A stretch of 64,000 bases of DNA from an uncultured Christensenella sp. (GTDB lineage: Bacteria; Bacillota; Clostridia; Christensenellales; Borkfalkiaceae). The position numbers and the translations under genes were made by a program. The stretch lies in contig CAJTPB010000009.1 of NCBI GenBank assembly GCA_910578065.1, forward strand, positions 22,919-86,918. Reading direction: 5' to 3'. Positions 25,250-34,312 of this stretch are shown here, in pieces. Every line of letters begins with the position of its first letter. Position 1 is the first letter of the stretch. Below the pieces are notes generated by a model that was not told the origin of the DNA, did no database searches, and saw only the letters and a program-made list of their open reading frames with translations.

Positions 25250-26433
25250 TGAAAGAAAAAATCAGATTCGGCGTGATCGGTTTGGGCAATCAAGGCTCTA
25301 CCTACGTGTTAAAGTTATTCGACGAAGGAAAAATCGAAAACGGCGTCGTTACCGCCATGTGCGATTGTAACCCCGCCAAGATCGAAGCGATCAAACAGAA
25401 AACGAAAAACAACGCGGCGCAGTATTTTACCGATTATAAGCAAATGCTTGCAAGCGGACTGTGCGACGCGGCGCTCATCGAAACGCCCCACTATCTGCAC
25501 CCCGAAATGGCGATCGAATGCTTTCGGAACGGGATCGCCGCGATTTCGGAAAAGCCCGCGGGCGTGTATGCCGAACAGGTAAAAGAGATGAACGAAGCGG
25601 CGAAAAAGAGCGGCGTGCCCTTTGCGATGATGTTCAACCAGCGCACTAACTGCGTATACCGCAAAATGCGCGAATTGTATCTTTCGGGCGAGATCGGAAC
25701 GTTGCAGCGCGTCAGCTGGACGATCACCGATTGGTTTCGCACGCAACATTATTACGATACGGGAAGCTGGCGTGCGACTTGGGCGGGCGAAGGGGGCGGC
25801 GTGCTCATCAATCAATGCCCCCACCAACTCGATTTGATCGGTTGGATCTTGGGCGAACTGCCCGCAACCGTGCGCGGATTCTGCGAATACGGCAAGTGGC
25901 ACGATATCGAAGTAGAAGACGAAGTTACCGCGTTTTTCACCTATCGAAACGGCGCGACGGGGGTGTTCATTACCACCACGGGCGAAACGCCGGGGGCGAA
26001 CAGATTGGAAATTTCGGGCACGAAGGGCAAGCTGCTGTGCGAAGGGGATAAACTGTATTTATACCGCAACGCGCAAGACGGCAAAGAATTTTGCCTTACT
26101 TCGCAAGAGTCGTTCGCAAAACCCAAGTGCGTGCGGGAAGAGGTGCAAACGGACGGAAAAAATCCGCAGCATGCGGGCATAATAAATAATTTCGCAAACG
26201 CTCTTTTGGGCAAAGAAGAACTGTTCGTCGCGGGCACGGAAGGCATTCACGGGGTAGAGTTGATGAACGCGATCGAACTTTCGGGCTGGCTGGGCGGCGA
26301 AGCGGTTTCCCTTCCCGTAGACGGAAAAGAGTATCTGCGCGAGCTGAACGTGCGCCGCGCGCATTCCCGTCTAAAAGAGCAGTGCGACGGCGTTGCGGAA
26401 AGTACCGAAAACACGTACGGAGGAAGCAAGTGA
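25249..26433 (+). CDS. Gfo/Idh/MocA-family oxidoreductase 1
   Basis: An NAD(P)-dependent sugar oxidoreductase of 394 aa. The Rossmann motif is GVIGLGNQGSTYV at the N-terminus, the catalytic-type Lys is in SEKPAG (about residue 100), and the substrate-domain motif GEGGGVLINQCPHQLDLIGW carries the His/Asp pair. The enzyme should oxidise a ring or terminal hydroxyl of a sugar or glycoside. Its place behind two TIM-barrel isomerases and before uxaC points to preparing an unusual uronic-acid sugar for the main pathway. The short C-terminal tail (ESTENTYGGSK) carries the ribosome site of the next gene. Confidence 0.92.
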   Translation: MKEKIRFGVIGLGNQGSTYVLKLFDEGKIENGVVTAMCDCNPAKIEAIKQKTKNNAAQYFTDYKQMLASGLCDAALIETPHYLHPEMAIECFRNGIAAISEKPAGVYAEQVKEMNEAAKKSGVPFAMMFNQRTNCVYRKMRELYLSGEIGTLQRVSWTITDWFRTQHYYDTGSWRATWAGEGGGVLINQCPHQLDLIGWILGELPATVRGFCEYGKWHDIEVEDEVTAFFTYRNGATGVFITTTGETPGANRLEISGTKGKLLCEGDKLYLYRNAQDGKEFCLTSQESFAKPKCVREEVQTDGKNPQHAGIINNFANALLGKEELFVAGTEGIHGVELMNAIELSGWLGGEAVSLPVDGKEYLRELNVRRAHSRLKEQCDGVAESTENTYGGSK

Positions 26434-27386
26434 AATCGGCTGTGATCGGTTTGGGCGTAATCGGAAAGGTGCACGCCGAACTGTTAAAACAAAACGGAAC
26501 GCTCGCCGCCGTGTGCGATTGCGACGGGGAAAAGCTGCGCCTGTATCAAGGCGTGCGCGGGTATAACGACTGGCGGGAACTGCTCGAAAAAGAGCGCCCC
26601 GACGCGGTGCATATCTGCACGCCCCACTGTTTGCATGCGGAAATGACGATTGCCGCGCTCGAACAAAACATCAACGTGTTGTGCGAAAAGCCGCTGTACA
26701 TGCGTAGGGAAGAAATCGAAAAAATCCTTTCCGCCGAACGAAATTCCCGCGCGCAGCTGGGGGTATGCTTTCAAAACAGATACAATCCATCGTCGCTGTA
26801 CGCGAAAAATTTTTTGCGCGGAAAAACCGTTTCGGGCGGCGCGGGCATGCTTGTTTGGCGGCGGGATAAGCAATATTACGCTTCCGCTCAATGGCGGGGA
26901 ACGCGCGCGGGCGAAGGGGGCGGGGTGCTTATCAATCAGGCATTGCACACCGTCGATCTGCTGTGTTGGTTTTTAGGAGTTCCCGATTTCGTTACGGCAA
27001 CCGTTTGCAATCTTTCGCTGCAAAACGTTATCGAAGTAGAGGATACGGCGGTCGTGCGCTGTACGGGAAAAAGCGGATTTTCGCTGTTTGCGACTAACGG
27101 CGGCGCGCGGGATTTTCCGCCCGAAATCGTATTGCAGGCGGAAGGCGGCGAACTGCGCGTTTTGCCGAACGGCGTGTTTGTAAACGGCGAAAAGGTGCCC
27201 GTGGCGCGCATGCGCGAAGGGCTGGCAAAGCCCTGTTACGGCGGCGGGCACGGCGCGCTCGTCGAAGATTTTTACGACTGTTTGCGTACGGGCAGAAAGT
27301 TTGAAATCGACGGAAAAGAGGGCGCAAAGGCGGTAAAAATCGTGCTTGCGGCATACGAAAGCGCGGGAAAGGAAGTAAAGGTATGA
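26430..27386 (+). CDS. Gfo/Idh/MocA-family oxidoreductase 2
   Basis: A second NAD(P)-dependent oxidoreductase of 318 aa. It has the Rossmann motif AVIGLGVIGKVHAEL, the CEKPLY lysine motif and GEGGGVLINQALHTVDLLCW. It starts at GTG 26430, four bases before the end of the upstream gene, with GGAGGA in place; earlier in-frame starts lie inside the neighbour. It is shorter than oxidoreductase 1 by about 75 residues. The pair may act on different epimers or in opposite directions (oxidise, then reduce), as in keto-glycoside pathways. Confidence 0.92.
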   Translation: MKSAVIGLGVIGKVHAELLKQNGTLAAVCDCDGEKLRLYQGVRGYNDWRELLEKERPDAVHICTPHCLHAEMTIAALEQNINVLCEKPLYMRREEIEKILSAERNSRAQLGVCFQNRYNPSSLYAKNFLRGKTVSGGAGMLVWRRDKQYYASAQWRGTRAGEGGGVLINQALHTVDLLCWFLGVPDFVTATVCNLSLQNVIEVEDTAVVRCTGKSGFSLFATNGGARDFPPEIVLQAEGGELRVLPNGVFVNGEKVPVARMREGLAKPCYGGGHGALVEDFYDCLRTGRKFEIDGKEGAKAVKIVLAAYESAGKEVKV

Positions 27387-28711
27387 AAGAATTTTACGGC
27401 GAAGAATATTTGTTAAACGGCGAAAGCGCGAAAAAAATTTTTTCCGCGGTGAAAGATTTGCCGATCATAGACTATCACTGTCATTTAAACGAAAAGCTGA
27501 TCGCTCAAAACGCGGGCTTTCAAACGATCGGCGAACTTTGGCTTGCGGGCGATCACTATAAATGGCGCGCCATGCGCCTGTGCGGCGTAGACGAGGAATA
27601 TATCACGGGCAAAAAAAGCGATCGCGAAAAGTTTTTCGCCTACGCGAAAATATTGCCCATGCTCGCGGGCAATCCGCTTTACGCTTGGTCGCATCGGGAA
27701 CTGCGCGAACTGTTTGCGATTAAAGAACCTTTAAACGGCGACAGCGCTCAACGCATATGGGATGAAGCAAACGAACGGTTAAAGGGGTTGCGCCCGCGCG
27801 ATTTGTTGAAAAAATTCGGCGTGGAATATGTCGCCACAACGGACGATCCCGTAAGCGATTTAAGCGCGCACGGCGTGTACGGCGGCACGAAAGTCGCGCC
27901 CACCTTCCGTCCCGATCGGCTGTATTCGCTCGAAGAAGATTACATAAAACGGCTGGGCGCAAGCGCGGGCGAAGAGATATCGACGCTCGATAACCTGCTT
28001 TCCGCAATCGAAAAGCGATTAAATTATTTTGTTGTAAAAGGGTGTAAAATTTCCGATCACGGATTCGAAAAATTTCCGCACGGTTACGCTTCTTACGAAG
28101 AGGCGAAGAGGCTGTTTGAACGCCGCGCGGCGTTGCGCGCGGAAGAAAAAGACGCCTTTTTCGGCTTCCTTTTGGTATGGCTTTCAAAGCAGTATCAAAA
28201 AAGGGGCATGATCATGCAGCTGCATTTTTCCGTCGTGCGCAACAACAATGCGCAAATGTTTCGATCGTGCGGGGCAGACAGCGGATTCGATTTGATGAGC
28301 GGGGAACAAAACGTAACCGATTTGATCGCCTTCCTCAATCAAATGCAGGAAGAAGAACGCCCGCAAACTATTTTGTATCCGCTAAACGACAACAACCTTT
28401 CCGCGATTGCGGCGGTAACGGGCGCCTTCCGCAATGTAAAAATGGGCGCGGCGTGGTGGTTTAACGACAGCGTGCAAGGCATCAAAAAAAATCTTTCCGT
28501 CGTTGCGGAATATTCCGCATTGGGAAGCAGTTTGGGCATGCTTACAGACAGCCGTTCCTTTTCCTCTTACGTGCGGTTCGGCTTTTTCCGCAGGATCCTT
28601 TCCGATTATCTGGGCGGGCTTGTCGAAGGCGGCGAATACCCGTTGGATCAAGCGATCGAAACGGCGAAAAACATCTGCTATTTTAACGTTAAGGAGGCGC
28701 TCGGGCTATGA
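27383..28711 (+). CDS. uxaC: Glucuronate/galacturonate isomerase
   Basis: Uronate isomerase, 442 aa, slightly shorter than the usual 465-470. It interconverts D-glucuronate and D-fructuronate (or galacturonate and tagaturonate) in the cytoplasm. Family signatures are PIIDYHCHLN near the N-terminus (metal His pair), GDHYKWRAMR, ATTDDP, MQLHFSVVRNNN, and the late AWWFNDSVQGI motif. It overlaps the genes before and after by 4 nt (ATGA type). It is the committed entry step of the uronate route encoded by the following genes. Confidence 0.96.
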   Translation: MKEFYGEEYLLNGESAKKIFSAVKDLPIIDYHCHLNEKLIAQNAGFQTIGELWLAGDHYKWRAMRLCGVDEEYITGKKSDREKFFAYAKILPMLAGNPLYAWSHRELRELFAIKEPLNGDSAQRIWDEANERLKGLRPRDLLKKFGVEYVATTDDPVSDLSAHGVYGGTKVAPTFRPDRLYSLEEDYIKRLGASAGEEISTLDNLLSAIEKRLNYFVVKGCKISDHGFEKFPHGYASYEEAKRLFERRAALRAEEKDAFFGFLLVWLSKQYQKRGMIMQLHFSVVRNNNAQMFRSCGADSGFDLMSGEQNVTDLIAFLNQMQEEERPQTILYPLNDNNLSAIAAVTGAFRNVKMGAAWWFNDSVQGIKKNLSVVAEYSALGSSLGMLTDSRSFSSYVRFGFFRRILSDYLGGLVEGGEYPLDQAIETAKNICYFNVKEALGL

Positions 28712-29781
28712 AAATGACCTTTCGCTGGTACGGCGAGCAGGATAGTATACCCCTGCGATTTATCAAACAAATTCCCAACGTGAGCGGCGTTGTTACGGCG
28801 GTGTACGATACCCCCGTGGGCGAAGTCTGGCAGGAAGAAAAAATCGCGCGGCTCATGCGCCTGTGCGGCGAAGCGGGGCTGGAAGCGGAAGTGATCGAAT
28901 CGGTTCCCGTGCACGAAGATATCAAACTCGGCAAGCCCTCACGCGATCGGCTTATCGCAAATTACGCGCAGACCATTCGCAATTTGGGCAAGTTCGGGGT
29001 AAAGTGCGTTTGCTATAACTTTATGCCCGTGTTCGATTGGCTGCGCACCGATTTAAAAACGCCCGCAAGCGACGGAAGCACTTCCCTTTCTTACAGCCAC
29101 GAAGCGCTGTTAAAGCTCGATCCGAAAAATTTGCATCTTCCCGGGTGGGACGAAAGTTACACTTCGGAAGAGTTGAACGGGTTGCTTGCGGAATACAAGC
29201 GGATCACGCACGAAAAACTGTTTGAAAATTTGGTATATTTTTTAAACGGGATCATGCCCGCCTGCGACGAAGCGGGCATAAATATGGCGATCCATCCCGA
29301 CGATCCCCCTTGGGATATGTTCGGTCTGCCGCGCATTGTTACGGGCGAACAAAGTTATGATAAAATGATAAACGCCGTGCCGAATAAGCACAACGGATTT
29401 ACTTTTTGCACGGGCAGTTTGGGCGCGGGGCGGGGAAACGATTTGCTCGCCATGGCAAAAAAATACGCACGGCGCATTTACTTTGCGCATATCCGCCAGC
29501 TGAAGTACTGCGGCGAAAAGGACTTTATCGAAGCGGGGCACTTAACGGATGCGGGCGATTTGGATATTTACGCGGTCGTAAAGGCGCTGATCGAGGGCGG
29601 ATTTTGCGGCTACGTGCGCCCCGACCACGGCAGAAACATTTGGGGAGAGAACGGCAAAGCGGGCTACGGCTTATACGACAGAGCACTTGGCGCGTGCTAT
29701 TTGAACGGTCTGTTCGAGGCGATCGAAAAAACCGTTCGTAACGCAGGCGTTGAAAAAAAATTAACGGAGAAAACAAGATGA
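28708..29781 (+). CDS. uxuA: Mannonate dehydratase
   Basis: D-mannonate dehydratase, 357 aa, forming 2-keto-3-deoxygluconate from D-mannonate with a divalent metal. Visible family segments are KMTFRWYGEQDSIPL at the start, CYNFMPVFDWLRTDL, MAIHPDDPPW (metal-binding His/Asp), and YVRPDHGRNIWGE. Length is near the 360-395 typical for the xylose-isomerase-like UxuA. It is translationally coupled on both sides. Confidence 0.97.
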   Translation: MKMTFRWYGEQDSIPLRFIKQIPNVSGVVTAVYDTPVGEVWQEEKIARLMRLCGEAGLEAEVIESVPVHEDIKLGKPSRDRLIANYAQTIRNLGKFGVKCVCYNFMPVFDWLRTDLKTPASDGSTSLSYSHEALLKLDPKNLHLPGWDESYTSEELNGLLAEYKRITHEKLFENLVYFLNGIMPACDEAGINMAIHPDDPPWDMFGLPRIVTGEQSYDKMINAVPNKHNGFTFCTGSLGAGRGNDLLAMAKKYARRIYFAHIRQLKYCGEKDFIEAGHLTDAGDLDIYAVVKALIEGGFCGYVRPDHGRNIWGENGKAGYGLYDRALGACYLNGLFEAIEKTVRNAGVEKKLTEKTR

Positions 29782-30608
29782 AATTACCCTTTCAAATCGA
29801 TTTAAAAGGCAAAACGGCGGTTATCACGGGCGCGGGCGGCGTGTTGATGAGCGAGTTTGCAAAAGCGCTCGGCGCGTGCGGAGCAAACGTCGCGCTGCTC
29901 GATATCGATTACGAGGCGGCGGAAAAAGCCGCAAAAAAGATAGGCGAAAACGCCGTTGCGGTGCGGTGCAACTGTTTGGATAAGGCGAGCGTGGAAGAGG
30001 CGAAAAACGCCGTTAACGAAGCGTTCGGGCGGGTGGATATTTTGATCAACGGCGCGGGCGGAAACAACCCCAAAGCCACTTGCGATAACGAAACGATGTC
30101 GCCCGATTTAAGCGGGGTGAAAGACTTTTTCGCCCTCGACGAAAGCGGGTTGAAATTCGTATTCGATTTAAATATCACGTCGGCATTTCTCGTAACGCAG
30201 GCGTTTGCAAAAGATATGGTTATCTCGGGGGGGAATATCATTAACGTTTCGTCGATGAACGCATTCCGTCCGCTGACGAAAATCCCCGCGTATTCTGCGG
30301 CAAAGGCGGGAATTTCTAACTTTACGCAATGGCTTGCCGTGCACTTTGCGCCCTGCAACATTCGCTGCAACGCGATCGCGCCGGGGTTTTTCGTAACCAA
30401 TCAAAACAGGTCGCTTTTATACGACGAAGCGGGCGCGCCCACGGCGCGTACGGGCAAAATTTTAAACGCCACGCCCATGAAAAAATTCGGCGAAACGTCC
30501 GATCTGATCGGTACGTTGTTATGGCTTTCCAGCGACGAAGCGAGCGGATTTGTTACGGGCACGGTGATTCCCGTAGACGGCGGTTTTTCGGCGTACAGCG
30601 GGGTTTAA
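29778..30608 (+). CDS. uxuB: SDR-family D-mannonate oxidoreductase (fructuronate reductase)
   Basis: A short-chain dehydrogenase of 276 aa: nucleotide motif TGAGGVLMSEFA near residues 18-29, NGAGGNNP, catalytic Ser in NVSSMNA and YSAAKAG for Tyr/Lys. Between uxuA and the KDPG aldolase it should reduce D-fructuronate to D-mannonate with NADH. It would thus replace the larger proteobacterial UxuB, as the SDR-type enzyme does in Bacillus subtilis. The symbol is by function and position. A gap of 122 bp follows before the next gene. Confidence 0.85.
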   Translation: MKLPFQIDLKGKTAVITGAGGVLMSEFAKALGACGANVALLDIDYEAAEKAAKKIGENAVAVRCNCLDKASVEEAKNAVNEAFGRVDILINGAGGNNPKATCDNETMSPDLSGVKDFFALDESGLKFVFDLNITSAFLVTQAFAKDMVISGGNIINVSSMNAFRPLTKIPAYSAAKAGISNFTQWLAVHFAPCNIRCNAIAPGFFVTNQNRSLLYDEAGAPTARTGKILNATPMKKFGETSDLIGTLLWLSSDEASGFVTGTVIPVDGGFSAYSGV

Positions 30609-30669
30609 CCGCAGATTTGCGCGCGGTGGAATTGCGGTATGACGCGCGCCTTTGCGGCAGCTCTTCGCA

Positions 30670-30712
30670 CAGAAAAATAAAACGGCGTTGCATCGTGCAA
30701 AAGCGCCGTAAA
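30670..30712. terminator. Hairpin between uxuB and the aldolase gene
   Basis: ACGGCG..TTGCA / TGCAA..CGCCGT stem with an A run after it and T-rich sequence on the other strand. It is more likely an mRNA processing or stabilising hairpin than a plus-strand terminator. Confidence 0.35.
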
Positions 30713-30730
30713 AAACAAAAGGAAACGTTT

Positions 30731-31282
30731 ATGGAACAGTTAATACCCGTCGTCGTTATCAAACAGATCGGCGATACGGAACGATACATGCAGGCATTGC
30801 TGCACAGCGGCGTAAACTGTGCGGAAATCACCTTTCGCACCGATTGCGCCGAGCAGGCGATCGAACTTGCCGCGCGGCAGTTTCCGCAAATGGAAATCGG
30901 CGCGGGAACGGTAATCAACGGCGATCAGGCGCGGCGCGCCCTTGCGGCGGGGGCGAAATTTATTGTTTCGCCCGGGCTTTCGGAAGAAGTCGCTTTCATC
31001 TGCGCGCAGAAAAATATTCCCTATTATCCCGGTTGCGTAACACCGACGGAAATTATGAAAGCGATCTCGCTTGGGATTCATACGGTAAAATTTTTCCCCG
31101 CCAACGTATACGGGGGGCTTGCGGCGATGAAGGCGTTAAGCGCGCCCTTTCCGCAAATCAAGTTTATTCCCACGGGCGGGGTAAACCGCGAAAATTTAAA
31201 CGAATTTTTAAGTTGGGAAAAAGTCGCCGCAGTGGGCGGTAGTTTTATTATGGAGGAAGCGTTAAAATCATGGCAAAAGTAA
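30731..31282 (+). CDS. eda: 2-dehydro-3-deoxyphosphogluconate (KDPG) aldolase
   Basis: A class I aldolase of 183 aa (family usually about 205). It cleaves 2-keto-3-deoxy-6-phosphogluconate to pyruvate and glyceraldehyde 3-phosphate. Motifs: EITFRT (catalytic Glu), GAGTVI, FIVSPG, YYPGCVTPTE, VKFFPAN with the Schiff-base Lys, and FIPTGGVN. The ATG at 30731 with AAAGGA upstream is used; a longer frame from 30329 lies inside uxuB. It overlaps the kinase gene by 13 nt. Confidence 0.95.
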   Translation: MEQLIPVVVIKQIGDTERYMQALLHSGVNCAEITFRTDCAEQAIELAARQFPQMEIGAGTVINGDQARRALAAGAKFIVSPGLSEEVAFICAQKNIPYYPGCVTPTEIMKAISLGIHTVKFFPANVYGGLAAMKALSAPFPQIKFIPTGGVNRENLNEFLSWEKVAAVGGSFIMEEALKSWQK

Positions 31283-32292
31283 TTACATTCGGCGAGTTGA
31301 TGCTAAGGCTCGCGCCCGAAAACTACATGCGGTTTGTACAAAGCGAACGGTACGAAGCGACGTTCGGCGGCGCGGAAGCGAACGTTGCGGTATCGCTTGC
31401 AAATTACGGGGCGGAAGCGGCGTTCGTTACCAAACTGCCCGCGCACGAAATCGGGCAGGCGGCGGTCAATTCTCTGCGCAAGTTCGGCGTGGATACAAGC
31501 AAGATCGTACGCGGCGGCGATCGGGTGGGTATTTACTATTGCGAAAAGGGCGCCTCGCAGCGTCCGAGCAAAGTGATATACGATAGGGCGTACTCTGCCA
31601 TTTCGCTTGCCGAGCGGGGCGACTTCGATTGGGAAACAATTTTAAACGGCGCGAAGTGGTTTCACTTTACCGGCATTACGCCCGCCCTTAGCGACAACGC
31701 AGCCCAAATCTGTTTGGATGCGTGCAAAAAAGCGAAAGAAAAAAAGATAACGGTATCTTGCGATCTTAACTTCCGCAAAAAGCTGTGGAGCAAGCAAAAG
31801 GCGGGCGAGGTAATGGGCAAGCTTTGTAAGTACGTCGATTACTGTATCGCGAACGAAGAAGACGCGAAAGACGTGTTCGGAATACAGGCGGAAAACAGCG
31901 ATATCGAGGGGGGAACGCTCGATAAAAACGGGTATGTTTCGGTTGCGAAAAAGCTGACGGAAGCGTTCGGCTTTAAGGGGGTTGCGATCACCCTGCGCGA
32001 AAGCAAAAGCGCAAACGATAACGATTGGTCGGGCATGCTGTATACGGGCGGCGCGGGGTATTTTTCTAAAAAATATCCCATTCATATCGTCGACAGAGTG
32101 GGCGGCGGCGACAGCTTCGGCGGGGGGCTGATTTACGCCCTTTTAAACGGATATCAACCGCAGCGCGCAATCGAATTTGCGGTTGCCGCGAGCTGCTTAA
32201 AACACACCGTAGAGGGGGATTATAATTTGGTTTCCCTTGCCGAAGCGGAAGCCTTGGCGAACGGAAACGCAAGCGGCAGGGTACAGCGATAA
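31270..32292 (+). CDS. kdgK: 2-dehydro-3-deoxygluconokinase (PfkB family)
   Basis: A ribokinase-type sugar kinase of 340 aa that phosphorylates 2-keto-3-deoxygluconate to KDPG with ATP. Family features are the N-terminal ITFGELMLRLAP, GGAEANVAVSLANYG, and the C-terminal anion-hole motif VGGGDSFGGGL with the catalytic Asp. It ends the operon, so UxaC, UxuB, UxuA, KdgK and the aldolase form a complete chain from glucuronate to central metabolism. Confidence 0.95.
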   Translation: MAKVITFGELMLRLAPENYMRFVQSERYEATFGGAEANVAVSLANYGAEAAFVTKLPAHEIGQAAVNSLRKFGVDTSKIVRGGDRVGIYYCEKGASQRPSKVIYDRAYSAISLAERGDFDWETILNGAKWFHFTGITPALSDNAAQICLDACKKAKEKKITVSCDLNFRKKLWSKQKAGEVMGKLCKYVDYCIANEEDAKDVFGIQAENSDIEGGTLDKNGYVSVAKKLTEAFGFKGVAITLRESKSANDNDWSGMLYTGGAGYFSKKYPIHIVDRVGGGDSFGGGLIYALLNGYQPQRAIEFAVAASCLKHTVEGDYNLVSLAEAEALANGNASGRVQR

Positions 32293-32340
32293 ATTAAAAC
32301 AGCCGTTCATTTGTGCCGAAAGGGATTTGCCCAATCGCAT

Positions 32341-32361
32341 ATAGGTGCACTATTTGCGCAC
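32341..32361. promoter_or_regulatory. Operator of the propeller-enzyme gene, inverted copy
   Basis: Exactly the reverse complement of 34313-34333 over 21 bp. The central 17 bp, in the other orientation GTGCGCAAATAGTGCAC, is a near-palindrome with GTGC/GCAC ends. It ends 15 nt before the -35 of the gene at 32455. Confidence 0.7.
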
Positions 32362-32365
32362 AAAC

Positions 32366-32399
32366 AAAAAACGCCATTTACAAAATGGCGTTTTTCTCT
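32366..32399. terminator. Terminator of the uronate operon
   Basis: AAAAACGCCATTT / AAATGGCGTTTTT stem. It overlaps the -35 of the next gene, so one element both stops the uronate operon and carries the next promoter. Confidence 0.75.
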
Positions 32400-32405
32400 T
32401 ATAAT
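32377..32405 (+). promoter_or_regulatory. Promoter of the propeller-enzyme gene
   Basis: TTTACA, 17 nt, TATAAT. Confidence 0.75.
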
Positions 32406-32454
32406 CAGGTCAAAATTTACGCAAGCGGGTTTCCGCTGAACGGGAAGGAACATT

Positions 32455-33351
32455 ATGTTATTTACAGAAAAGAACGGTTCGCGCGCGGCGTATTCCAAAG
32501 ATCCCGCCGTGGTAAAGGTAGGAAAAAAGTACTTTTTGTATTTTTCTTCCTATTACGAAGACGGTGGAAGGGAAAAGCTGGGCATTGGAATTGCAACGTC
32601 GAACGACGGCGAACGTTGGTCGTCGGCGGGAAAGATCCCGCTTACGCAGGAATGCGAAAAAAACGGAATCGGCGCGCCTGCGGCGATCGTATTGCAAGGG
32701 AAAGTGCATTTATTTTACCAAAGCTACGGAAACTGGAAGAGGGATGCGATTTTGCACGCCGTATCCGACGACGGACTGCATTTTGAAAAAGACGAAAGTA
32801 ACCCCGTATTCCGCCCTACGGAAGATTGGTGCGCGGGGCGCGCGATCGACGCGGACGTAGTGCCCTTTCAAGGAAAGCTGTACCTCTATTTCGCCACGCG
32901 CGATTTTGACATGCAGGTGCAAATGGTGGGCGTTGCGGTTGCCGATTTAAACGGCGATTTTTCGCGCGGGTGCTGGCAGCAAGGCGTTGCCGCCCCCGTA
33001 TTGAAACCCGAATACGCGTGGGAGGGGGAATGTATCGAAGCGCCTGCGACCGTCGTGCACGATAATAAAATTTATCTGTTTTACGGCGGATCGTACAACT
33101 GTACGCCCCAGCAAATCGGTGCGGCGGTTTCGGAAGACGGCGTTCATTTTAAAAAGCTGTTTCAAGAACCCTTTCTGCGCGCAGGGGAAGCGGGCAGCTG
33201 GAACAGCAGCGAATCGGGGCACCCTTACGTGTTTCGCGACGACGACGGAAAGGTATGGCTGTACTATCAGGGATCGGGCGATCAAGGGGAAAGCTGGTAC
33301 CTTTCCAAATGCGAAATCGGCTTTTGCGAAGGGCTTCCCCGCATTCTTTAA
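32455..33351 (+). CDS. Five-bladed propeller glycosidase, GH43-like, cytoplasmic
   Basis: A 298-residue single-domain protein with the repeat rhythm of five-bladed beta-propeller enzymes (GH43/GH32/GH62/GH130 superfamily). Each blade has a strand of the form (K/N)xYLFYxS or (K/W)LYYQG. Candidate acids are Asp16 in SKDPAVVKVG, the Asp in AIDADVVPFQGK, and the Glu in ECIEAPATVV, fitting the Asp/Asp/Glu triad of GH43. No signal peptide, so it should trim imported oligosaccharides. Its promoter shares an operator with the sugar importer at 34410. Its stop codon overlaps the stop of the convergent AraC gene. Confidence 0.8.
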   Translation: MLFTEKNGSRAAYSKDPAVVKVGKKYFLYFSSYYEDGGREKLGIGIATSNDGERWSSAGKIPLTQECEKNGIGAPAAIVLQGKVHLFYQSYGNWKRDAILHAVSDDGLHFEKDESNPVFRPTEDWCAGRAIDADVVPFQGKLYLYFATRDFDMQVQMVGVAVADLNGDFSRGCWQQGVAAPVLKPEYAWEGECIEAPATVVHDNKIYLFYGGSYNCTPQQIGAAVSEDGVHFKKLFQEPFLRAGEAGSWNSSESGHPYVFRDDDGKVWLYYQGSGDQGESWYLSKCEIGFCEGLPRIL

Positions 33352-34226
33352 TCGCGGCTCCTTTGCGGAAAAGGGTGATCTGCCTGCGCCTTCATGTAAG
33401 AAGAGGGCGATTGCCCGAACGCCGCTTTAAATTGGCGGGAAAAGTATTTTACGTTGGTAAACGAAAGCCGTTCCGCCACCTCGCTCACGTTTAAAAAGGT
33501 GGTCATAAACAGGTGTTTTGCAACGTTCAGCTTTTTATCGAGCGCGTACCGCATGGGCGGAACGCCGTACATTGCGCGGAACACCCGTTCCGTCTGCGAT
33601 ACGGAAAGATGCACGGCGGAAGCGATTTCGGAAAGGTCGATCCGCTCGTAAACGTTATAATCGATAAAATTTTTTGCGACGACGGCGGGATTTTCTTTCC
33701 GCTCCCGCTCGTTAAATTGGGGCGGTGCGATCAGCTGCGCCAAGCGCAGAATACAGCAAGAAAGTTCGGTGTATGATTCCGCATCGAAAAATTCGCCCGC
33801 ATGCTTGTTTGCAAGCGCAAACGCCTGTTCGAAGATGGCGCGCGCGTCTGCATGCACCACCGCCGCGCTTTCGGTAATGCCGTGCGCGGAAAGAATGCTG
33901 TCTACAAGCGAGCCTTCCACCACAAGAAAAAGTTTTTCGAACGGGTCGTCGCGGTCGGCGTAATAGGTGTGCTGTTGCAGTTTGTTTAAAAAATACAAAT
34001 CGCCAGCGCGCACGGGTATGGTTTTTTCTTTCGTTTCGATATACCCTTTGCCCGAAACGACGTACTCGAAGTTATACCGCTCCCACACCGTGCCCGCCTT
34101 GCTCGAATGAACGATCAGGTAATTGGGGTTGGGCAGCGTTTTTCCCGCCATGGCGAGGTGCAGAAAGTCGTTCCCGCGGGAACGCTCGTCAAAATAGATG
34201 ATCTCGTTTTTGCGATTGTTGTGCAT
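33348..34226 (-). CDS. AraC-family regulator of the glycan locus
   Basis: A 292-residue regulator: N-terminal cupin (VVSGKGYIETKEKTIPVRAGDLYFLNKLQQHTYY type) and C-terminal double helix-turn-helix (LSEIASAVHLSVSQTERVFRAMYG and VSEVAERLSFTNVKYFSRQFKAAFG). The ATG at 34226 is chosen because the longer frame contains a perfect promoter (TTGACA-17-TATAAT) whose -10 ends 6 nt before this ATG. The mRNA is thus predicted leaderless. It lies between the two promoters that carry the shared 21-bp operator and is the obvious candidate to bind it. Confidence 0.9.
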   Translation of the reverse strand: MHNNRKNEIIYFDERSRGNDFLHLAMAGKTLPNPNYLIVHSSKAGTVWERYNFEYVVSGKGYIETKEKTIPVRAGDLYFLNKLQQHTYYADRDDPFEKLFLVVEGSLVDSILSAHGITESAAVVHADARAIFEQAFALANKHAGEFFDAESYTELSCCILRLAQLIAPPQFNERERKENPAVVAKNFIDYNVYERIDLSEIASAVHLSVSQTERVFRAMYGVPPMRYALDKKLNVAKHLFMTTFLNVSEVAERLSFTNVKYFSRQFKAAFGQSPSSYMKAQADHPFPQRSRD

Positions 34227-34232
34227 AACGCC

Positions 34233-34261
34233 ATTATACCACCGCAGAAAAAATCTGTCAA
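34233..34261 (-). promoter_or_regulatory. Consensus promoter of the AraC regulator, predicted leaderless
   Basis: TTGACA (34261-34256), 17 nt, TATAAT (34238-34233), GGCGTT, then the ATG at 34226. Confidence 0.85.
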
Positions 34262-34312
34262 TGCGAAAAAACTGCGAAAATAGTTCCATAAAACGGTAAT
34301 TTATGTATTTCG

